This document shows positions 1-4,955 of a stretch of 7,085 nucleotides of DNA, piece by piece (the first letter of the stretch is position 1; the number at the start of each line of letters is the position of its first letter). The translations under genes were made by a program, and so were the position numbers. Location: positions 1 through 7,085 of the forward strand of contig JAABPT010000070.1 of NCBI GenBank assembly GCA_011391855.1, given 5' to 3'. The notes beneath the pieces are model-generated. The model worked only from the letters and a program-made list of their open reading frames with translations, ran no database searches and was not told the DNA's origin. The DNA comes from Burkholderiales bacterium. Lineage in GTDB: Bacteria > Pseudomonadota > Gammaproteobacteria > Burkholderiales > Burkholderiaceae_C.

Positions 1-1
1 C

Positions 2-1162
2 GTGAACCCGCCGCCGATCCCGGGGCTGGGCACCACCGGCGGTTTCGACTTCTACGTGCAGAACCGCGGCGCTGGCGACGTGCGCGCCACCGAGCAGGCG
101 GTGCAGGCCTTCGTCAAGGCAGCGGCCGCGCGCCCCGAGCTGGCCGGCGTGCGCACCACCTTCCGCGGTTCGACGCAGCAGCTGCTGGTCGAGCTGGACC
201 GCGCCAAGGCCGAGGTGCTGGGCGTGTCGGTGCAGGACGCGTTCCAGACCATGCAGGCCTTCTTCGGCTCGCAGATCGTCGGCCAGTTCAGCCAGTTCAG
301 TCGGGTGTGGTGGGTGGTGCTGCAGGCCGATGCGCGCTACCGCATGAACCCGCGCGATTTCGACCAGGTCTACGTGCGCGCGCGCAGTGGCGAGATGGTG
401 CCGCTGTCGGGCCTGATCCGCACCCGCTACGTGGCCGCGCCGAAGGTGCTGGAGCGCTTCAACGGCTTCCAGGCGGTGAAGATCACCGGCAACCCGGCCG
501 AAGGCTACAGCTCCGGCCAGGCGCTGGCGGCGATGGAACAGGTGGCAGCGCAGGTGCTGCCGGACGGCTTCTCGTATGCCTGGGCCGGGCAGGCGCTGCA
601 GGAGAAGGCGTCGGGCAGCACCTCGGCGATTGCCTTCATCGCCGGGCTGATCGTCGTCTTCCTGCTGCTGGCAGCGCAGTTTGAGAAGTGGACGCTGCCG
701 GTGGCGGTGCTGCTGACGGTGCCGGTAGCGATCCTCGGTGCGCTGTTGCTCACCTGGGCCCTGGGGCTGGAGAACGACGTGTACTTCCAGGTCGGGCTGG
801 TGACGCTGGTCGGGCTGTCGGCGAAGAATGCGATCCTGATCTGCGAGGTGGCGATCGAGCACGTGCACGCTGGCATGCCGGTGCTGCAGGCGGCGATGGA
901 AGCGGCGCGTGCGCGGCTGCGCGCCATCGTCATGACCTCGGTGGCCTTCGGCCTGGGCTGCGTGCCGCTGGCGCTGGCCAGCGGCCCCGGTGCCAACAGC
1001 CTGCGCGCCATCGGCACTGGCGTCATCGGCGGCATCCTCGCGTCCACGCTGGTGGCGGTGTTCTTCGCGCCCTTCTTCTTCTGGCTGCTGGAATCGCTGA
1101 GTCAGCGCTTTGCGGTGCGCAAACCGGCCGCGTCGGAACCCCGCGTGGAGGAGGCCGGATGA
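2..1162 (+). CDS. RND multidrug efflux pump inner-membrane subunit, C-terminal part (left-truncated by window)
   Basis: This is the C-terminal ~386 residues of an HAE1-family (AcrB/MexB-like) proton-driven drug exporter of the inner membrane. The family is usually about 1,050 residues, so roughly the first 660 lie left of the window; the GTG at position 2 is an internal Val codon, not a start. From the left I see the end of the second periplasmic porter/docking portion (residues ~1-205, including GFDF and LERFNGF). The last transmembrane helices follow: hydrophobic stretches ~208-225, ~232-254, ~262-282, ~308-327 and ~336-364. Proton-relay residues known from AcrB are present: Lys275 in GLSAKNAIL (AcrB K940), Arg305 (R971) and Thr312 in MTS (T978). 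The usual Pro of LRPI is Ala308. The stop overlaps the next gene's start as ATGA, so the two are translationally coupled. Family assignment is secure; substrate and exact orthologue cannot be told. Confidence 0.96.
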   Translation: MNPPPIPGLGTTGGFDFYVQNRGAGDVRATEQAVQAFVKAAAARPELAGVRTTFRGSTQQLLVELDRAKAEVLGVSVQDAFQTMQAFFGSQIVGQFSQFSRVWWVVLQADARYRMNPRDFDQVYVRARSGEMVPLSGLIRTRYVAAPKVLERFNGFQAVKITGNPAEGYSSGQALAAMEQVAAQVLPDGFSYAWAGQALQEKASGSTSAIAFIAGLIVVFLLLAAQFEKWTLPVAVLLTVPVAILGALLLTWALGLENDVYFQVGLVTLVGLSAKNAILICEVAIEHVHAGMPVLQAAMEAARARLRAIVMTSVAFGLGCVPLALASGPGANSLRAIGTGVIGGILASTLVAVFFAPFFFWLLESLSQRFAVRKPAASEPRVEEAG

Positions 1163-2601
1163 AGGCCCTGGTCACCCTGTGCCTGGCCGCGCTGCTGGCG
1201 GGCTGCACCGTCGGGCCGAACTACGTGCGCCCGACGCTGGACTCGCCGCCGGCCTGGCGCATCGACGCTACGCAGGCCGCCGACCTGGCCAACACCCGCT
1301 GGTGGCAGCAGTTCGGCGACCCGGAGCTGAACCAGCTGATCGACGAGGCGCTGCGCAACAACCTCGACCTGCTGATTGCCGTGGCGCGGGTGGAGCAGTT
1401 CATCGGCCAGCTGCAGACCACGCGCTCGCAGTTTTATCCGCAGATCGGCTATGGCGTCGATGCCAACCGCAATCGCAGCAGCCGCGTCGGCGTGCCGGCG
1501 CTCGGGCCTGGCGCCGACCCGTACACCACGCTGTACAAGGGCGCGCTGTCGGCGCAATGGCAGGTGGACCTGTTCGGCCGCGTGCGCCGGCAGAGTGAGG
1601 CCGCGCAGGCCCAGCTCTATGCCAGCGAGCAGGGCCGGCGCGCGGTGGTGTTGTCGCTGACCACCAGCGTCGCGGCCAGCTACATCGCGCTGCGCGGGCT
1701 GGACCGGCAGCTCGAAATTGCGCGCGCCACCGCCGCCAACCTGGCCGACACCCAGCGTGTGTTCCAGCTGCGCTTTAAAGGCGGCGTGATTTCGCAGGTG
1801 GAGCTGGAGCAGGTGAACTCGCAGTTCGAGCAGGCGCAGGCCGTCATCCCCGGGTTGGAGCTGCAGATTTCCACGCAGGAGAACCAGATCTCCACGCTGC
1901 TGGGACGCAATCCGGGCCCCATCGCTCGCGGCCGCGGCATCGAGCAGGTGCTGCCGCTGGCCGTGCCCGGCGGGTTGCCGTCTACGCTGCTGGAGCGGCG
2001 GCCCGACATCCTGCAGGCCGAGCAGGATCTGATCGCGGCCAACGCCAATATCGGCGTGGCTCAGTCGCTGTACTTCCCCGACCTGACGCTATCCGGTGTG
2101 CTCGGCAGCACCAGCGCCGCGCTCAGCAACTTCCTCGGCGGCGGCTCGGCGGCCTGGGCCGTGGCGGCCGGGCTGGCCGGGCCGATCTTCACCTTCGGCT
2201 CCATCGAAGGCCAGGTGAAGACTGCCGAGGCGCAACAACGCGAGGCGCTGGCCAGATACCAGAGCGTGGTGCTCAACGCTTTGCGCGAAACCAACGACGC
2301 GCTTACCGGCACGGTCAAGAAGCGCGACGAGGCGGCCGCGCAGATGCGCCGCGTGGTGTCGCTGCGCGAGTTTGCACGCCTGTCCACGCTGCGCTTCAAC
2401 AACGGCTATGCCGACTACCTGGAGGTGCTGTACGCGCAGAACGATCTGTTCGCGGTGGAGCTGGCCGCCGTGCGCACCCAGGTCGAGGCCTACACCCAGA
2501 TCGTCAACGTCTACGGCGCGATGGGCGGCGGCTGGGTCGATGAGGCGGCGCAGCTGGCGCCGCAGCCGCAAGGCTCGGCATCGGGCGCGGTGTCACGGTA
2601 G
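1159..2601 (+). CDS. RND efflux outer-membrane factor lipoprotein (OprM/NodT family)
   Basis: This complete 480-residue gene encodes the outer-membrane channel of the tripartite pump, letting drugs cross the periplasm and outer membrane. The N-terminus is a short lipoprotein signal with lipobox LLAGC, lipidated Cys16, followed by the family-typical TVGPNYVRP. Two outer-membrane efflux repeats follow, about residues 60-250 and 275-458. They carry the recurring family features WWQQFGDPELNQLI (48-61), LLERRPDI (277-284), YFPDLTLSG (305-313) and GYADYLEVLYAQ (416-427). Length matches the family (about 460-500). The ATG at 1159 is chosen because it gives the lipoprotein signal, overlaps the pump gene stop (ATGA) and has a strong GGAGGAGG Shine-Dalgarno at 1147-1154. 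The frame is open further upstream, but that extension lies over the pump gene and is spurious. Its position last in the operon, after the pump, is typical. The C-terminal tail after ~460 is low-complexity, as often seen. Confidence 0.96.
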   Translation: MKALVTLCLAALLAGCTVGPNYVRPTLDSPPAWRIDATQAADLANTRWWQQFGDPELNQLIDEALRNNLDLLIAVARVEQFIGQLQTTRSQFYPQIGYGVDANRNRSSRVGVPALGPGADPYTTLYKGALSAQWQVDLFGRVRRQSEAAQAQLYASEQGRRAVVLSLTTSVAASYIALRGLDRQLEIARATAANLADTQRVFQLRFKGGVISQVELEQVNSQFEQAQAVIPGLELQISTQENQISTLLGRNPGPIARGRGIEQVLPLAVPGGLPSTLLERRPDILQAEQDLIAANANIGVAQSLYFPDLTLSGVLGSTSAALSNFLGGGSAAWAVAAGLAGPIFTFGSIEGQVKTAEAQQREALARYQSVVLNALRETNDALTGTVKKRDEAAAQMRRVVSLREFARLSTLRFNNGYADYLEVLYAQNDLFAVELAAVRTQVEAYTQIVNVYGAMGGGWVDEAAQLAPQPQGSASGAVSR

Positions 2602-2605
2602 TCGC

Positions 2606-2619
2606 GGGTCCGCCGACCC
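2606..2619. terminator. Short GC hairpin between convergent genes, possible terminator
   Basis: GGGTC-CGCC-GACCC can form a 5-bp GC-rich stem with a 4-base loop. It lies in the 42-base gap between the efflux outer-membrane factor stop and the convergent small gene's stop. No T-run follows on either strand, so it would be a weak intrinsic terminator at best. Confidence 0.25.
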
Positions 2620-2643
2620 CCAGCCGTTGCCTGCCGGGAGGGT

Positions 2644-2979
2644 TCAGCCCGCAGGGCCTCCGAAGCGGCCTTTGGCTGTACCGCCGAGCTTCGACCTTAA
2701 GCTTGCGCTGATCTCCTGGATCATGGCATCGGCTTCGATCGGTCCCAGGCTGTCGAAGGCCTTGCCGCGCACCACGAAGGTCATCATCAGCAGCTCGCGC
2801 AGCTTCTTGAAGGCCGCCGGGTTGTCGTGCCCGCAGACCGACGCGTTGTCCTGCAGTACCGCGTCTACCACCCCTGAATCCAGCAGCCTGACCTGACAGA
2901 TCGATGCCTCACGCACGATCTCGGTGATGAGGCTATCGAGTTGATGGTTCCAGAATTTGGTGCGGATCGTGTCGCTCAT
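2644..2979 (-). CDS. Conserved-looking small protein of unknown function (111 aa)
   Basis: I do not recognise this family. The protein is 111 residues, soluble and probably mainly helical, with no signal peptide or membrane segment. The N-terminal half is amphipathic (DSLITEIVREASICQVRLLD, 15-34). Two cysteines sit at 28 and 49, the latter in VCGHDNP. A central helix KKLRELLMMTFVVRGKAFD (58-76) and a second amphipathic helix (~81-98) precede a Gly-rich tail GGTAKGRFGGPAG. The frame is open further upstream to 3240, but the ATG at 2977-2979 is preferred. It has a good Shine-Dalgarno (CGAGGA, 4 bases before the ATG), and the upstream residues read like non-coding sequence. It is convergent with the efflux genes and divergent from the edd fragment. 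Composition and codon use look genuinely coding. No function should be assumed. Confidence 0.8.
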   Translation of the reverse strand: MSDTIRTKFWNHQLDSLITEIVREASICQVRLLDSGVVDAVLQDNASVCGHDNPAAFKKLRELLMMTFVVRGKAFDSLGPIEADAMIQEISASLRSKLGGTAKGRFGGPAG

Positions 2980-3052
2980 GCTGTCCTCGCGTGGTCCCGG
3001 GATCGCCCCTGTCACAGCATTGGCGGTTTCAGACTGCCACCCGATCTTTCCG

Positions 3053-3058
3053 ATTGTA
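3053..3058 (-). promoter_or_regulatory. Candidate -10 element for the 111-aa gene
   Basis: On the minus strand this reads TACAAT, five of six matches to the sigma-70 -10 consensus. It lies about 75 bases upstream of the small gene's ATG, giving a leader of roughly 65-70 bases. No good -35 sits at the usual distance (the six bases there read GCGCCG), so this is only a candidate. Confidence 0.3.
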
Positions 3059-3120
3059 GGCAACGCCTTCGCTGCCGGCGCCACGCGGCCGACCGCTGTT
3101 CCCGACAACACCGGCGAAAG

Positions 3121-3166
3121 TTGATGGTGTAATTTGACCACATCAAAATTGCCACCTGAGTAAATA
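3121..3166 (+). promoter_or_regulatory. Promoter/operator region of the former edd gene
   Basis: This AT-rich island stands out from GC-rich flanks just before the edd start. It holds -35-like hexamers TTGATG (3121-3126) and TTGACC (3134-3139). CAAAAT at 3144-3149 lies 17 bases after the first and could be a -10. A palindrome TGGT-GT-AATT-TG-ACCA at 3125-3140 lies inside the promoter-like segment, and a second, offset inverted pair TTGATG/CATCAA (3121-3126, 3141-3146) overlaps it. Such placement is typical of a repressor site. The arms TGGT/ACCA resemble operators of GntR-family regulators. The embedded TGTAATTT resembles half of a HexR site, and HexR is a known edd regulator in some proteobacteria. 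Which protein binds, if any, is not decided by the sequence. Confidence 0.45.
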
Positions 3167-3181
3167 GCAGGGATAGCCAGC

Positions 3182-3424
3182 ATGGACACTGTCCAGGTTG
3201 ACAGCATCACCCGCCGCATCCGCGAGAGCAGCACGCCCACGCGCGGCGCCTACCTGCAGCGAATCGAGCGCCAGGTGAGACGCGATCGCAGCAACGACCG
3301 TATGGGTTGCGCCAACGTGGCGCATGCCTTCGCGGCGCTGCCCACGCATGACAAAATGCGGGTGGTGCGCCGGCGCATTGACTCATCGGAAATGCTACCG
3401 GTGCTGACCTGTTGCCTCACGTAG
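3182..3424 (+). pseudogene. edd: Truncated 6-phosphogluconate dehydratase (N-terminal remnant)
   Basis: Intact Edd (about 600 residues) converts 6-phosphogluconate to 2-keto-3-deoxy-6-phosphogluconate in the Entner-Doudoroff pathway, using an iron-sulfur cluster. Here only the first ~60 residues match. Recalled side by side with E. coli Edd, the pattern (I)T-RI-E-S---TR-AYL-RIE (8-29), then CGN/CAN-AHAFAA-----DK (43-58), lines up without gaps of note. After Val62 (about base 3367) similarity stops and 18 unrelated codons run to TAG at 3422-3424. The expected next block, TSYNDMLSAHQP, is not seen in any forward frame. The catalytic and cluster-binding regions are therefore missing and the product cannot be a working enzyme. 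The start ATG at 3182 has a good Shine-Dalgarno (AGGGA at 3169-3173, 8-base spacing), and the promoter region is kept. IlvD-type dehydratases are less likely because their N-terminus differs. Identification rests on remembered family sequence. Confidence 0.75.
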
Positions 3425-3469
3425 CTTGTTACCGCCCCCCCGCCCCAGGTCTTGAAAGGCATGCGCAAG
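3425..3469 (+). other. Spacer with a C7 tract upstream of the patatin gene
   Basis: This short spacer separates the edd fragment's stop from the patatin start candidates. It contains a run of seven C (3435-3441) followed by GCCCC, then the GAAAGG ribosome-binding candidate at 3454-3459. I find no convincing sigma-70 promoter here; TTGACT at 3378-3383 lacks a matching -10. Confidence 0.4.
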
Positions 3470-4825
3470 ATGGGTTTGATGACTTTGTGGACACAAGCGC
3501 TTGCGTATGCCACCGGTCGCGCGGCGGCAGTCGCGCCGCGCGGGTCACGGCAGCAGGTGGTCGTGGTTTCTCGATCGCGATGGCGCACCAGCAGAGCGAC
3601 GTTCGCAGCGCGCTGCCAGGCTCTTCGACTTGCGGCCCTAGCGCAACATCGCCTGGCGTACCAAGTCGCTGCGGTGCTTGCGTGGGCCTTGATCGCTGGT
3701 TGTGCGTCCGCGCCGTCGCGTCTCAAGCCCTTGCCAGAGAGCTTGGCGGCGTCCGCGCACATTCCGGGCATTCCGGGTGCGCGCTATTGGGGTGATCTTC
3801 CGCCCACCGGATTCGACAGCTGGCTGAAGCTGTCGGCCGACGAACTCGCTGCCAACTATGGCGGCGTCATGCATCGCCCTCACCACTACCTTGCGCTGTC
3901 TGGCGGCGGTGCCGATGGCGCCTATGGCGCTGGCCTGCTTGTCGGTTGGACCGCACATGGCACGCGCCCTGAGTTCACTGTCGTCACCGGGACCAGCACC
4001 GGCGCGCTCATTGCACCGTTTGCTTTTCTCGGGACGAAGTACGACCCTGTGCTGCGCCAGCTCTACACCGAGTTCTCTACCAACGACCTGGTCGAGCGCC
4101 GCGACCTGCTCGACATCGTGCGCAACGAGTCCGCCATCAGTCCCGCCCCGTTGCGGCGCCTGCTGGAGACGTACGTCGATGATGCGTTCGTCGCCGAGCT
4201 TGCCGAGCAGCATCGGCGCGGGCGCTCCTTGCTGATCGGCACCACCCAGCTCGATGCCGCGCGGCCGATGACCTGGAGCGTGACGCGCATCGCGGCCAGC
4301 GGGTCGCCTCGAGCGCGGGCGCTGATCCACGATGTGTTGCTGGCCTCGGCGTCCATTCCGGGCGTCTTTCCGCCCGTGATGATCGATGTCGAAGCCGATG
4401 GAAGGCCATTCGACGAGATGCATGTCGATGGCGGCGTGACGGCGCAGGTCTTCGTCTATCCGACCGGGCTCGACTGGGCGCTGGTTCGGCAGCGGCTCGG
4501 CGTGACCGGACCGCCGACTTTGTACGTCATCAACAACTCCCGGGACTACTTGCAGTGGGACCTCACTCAGCGCCGGATTTTTCCGATCCTGTCGCGCTCG
4601 GTGGACTCGCTCATTCGAACGCAGGGTATCGGTGATTTGACACAGATTTACTACCTCGCACAGCGAGATGATTTGCGTTTCAACCTCGCGTTCATCCCTT
4701 CCAGCTTCACCGAGCACCCCACCGAGAAGTTCGATCGAGAGTACATGGGAAAGCTGTTCGAGCTCGGTTTCGACCGGGCCAGCAACGGGTATCCGTGGAC
4801 CACCGGACCGGGCCGCAGCAAGTAG
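3470..4825 (+). CDS. Patatin-like phospholipase, predicted lipoprotein
   Basis: This is a patatin-family serine acyl hydrolase, expected to cleave fatty acids from phospholipids in the cell envelope. Numbering from ATG 3470 (451 residues), the catalytic parts are complete. They are the glycine-rich oxyanion loop GGGADG (145-150), the nucleophile elbow GTSTG with Ser176 (174-178), and the dyad Asp320 in DGG (320-322). A hydrophobic run ending in lipobox LIAGC (Cys78) indicates export and lipidation, followed by a Ser/Ala/Pro-rich linker. The start is uncertain. ATG 3470 has AAAGG ten bases upstream; TTG 3452, ATG 3461 and ATG 3479 are in frame too. GTG 3563 (AGG with 5-base spacing) would put the Cys at residue 47, closer to a plausible though still long signal. 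The Arg-rich segment before the hydrophobic core may be untranslated. It is convergent with the channel gene. Codon use is less GC-biased by eye than in the efflux genes, hinting at a different origin. Confidence 0.9.
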   Translation: MGLMTLWTQALAYATGRAAAVAPRGSRQQVVVVSRSRWRTSRATFAARCQALRLAALAQHRLAYQVAAVLAWALIAGCASAPSRLKPLPESLAASAHIPGIPGARYWGDLPPTGFDSWLKLSADELAANYGGVMHRPHHYLALSGGGADGAYGAGLLVGWTAHGTRPEFTVVTGTSTGALIAPFAFLGTKYDPVLRQLYTEFSTNDLVERRDLLDIVRNESAISPAPLRRLLETYVDDAFVAELAEQHRRGRSLLIGTTQLDAARPMTWSVTRIAASGSPRARALIHDVLLASASIPGVFPPVMIDVEADGRPFDEMHVDGGVTAQVFVYPTGLDWALVRQRLGVTGPPTLYVINNSRDYLQWDLTQRRIFPILSRSVDSLIRTQGIGDLTQIYYLAQRDDLRFNLAFIPSSFTEHPTEKFDREYMGKLFELGFDRASNGYPWTTGPGRSK

Positions 4826-4842
4826 CGATTGCGCGTCACGCA

Positions 4843-4860
4843 CGATTCTCACCCGAATCG
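4843..4860. terminator. Hairpin after the patatin gene, possible terminator
   Basis: CGATTC-TCACCC-GAATCG forms a perfect 6-bp stem with a 6-base loop, 17 bases after the patatin stop. It has no T-run, so intrinsic termination would be weak. It lies in the 130-base gap between two convergent genes, where terminators are expected. Confidence 0.3.
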
Positions 4861-4920
4861 CGACCATCGCGCTCGAAGCCGTCGAGGACCGCAGCGCAGC
4901 GAGGCCGGATCTTGAGATAG

Positions 4921-4943
4921 GTCGTAGATTGGTCGGCTACGGC
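4921..4943. terminator. Second hairpin between convergent genes, possible terminator for the channel gene
   Basis: GTCGTAG and CTACGGC pair over 7 bp (one G-T wobble) around a 9-base loop, 12 bases past the channel gene's stop on the minus strand. There is no T-run on either side. The rest of the 4826-4955 gap holds no gene that I can support. Confidence 0.25.
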
Positions 4944-4955
4944 GCAGCCACCAGT

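Noticed and set aside
505..1047. 180-residue minus-strand open frame opposite the RND pump
   Set aside because: Shadow of a secure gene; its Ser/Ala/Thr-rich composition is typical of antisense to GC-rich DNA.
688..1158. Long in-frame N-terminal extension of the outer-membrane factor
   Set aside because: It lies wholly over the pump gene in another frame and reads as Gly/Ala/Arg-rich noise; the ATG at 1159 has a strong ribosome binding site and gives a proper lipoprotein signal.
2980..3240. Extension of the 111-aa minus-strand gene to an upstream start at 3240
   Set aside because: It would run across the edd promoter and start; the residues are not protein-like, and the internal ATG has the better ribosome binding site.
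3425..3560. Possible insertion-sequence remnant at the edd joint
   Set aside because: No transposase fragment, terminal inverted repeats or target duplication could be recognised in any frame.
3638..4867. 409-residue minus-strand open frame opposite the patatin gene
   Set aside because: It is Arg/Gly/His-rich with no recognisable domain and mirrors the GC-rich coding strand, whose patatin catalytic motifs are complete.
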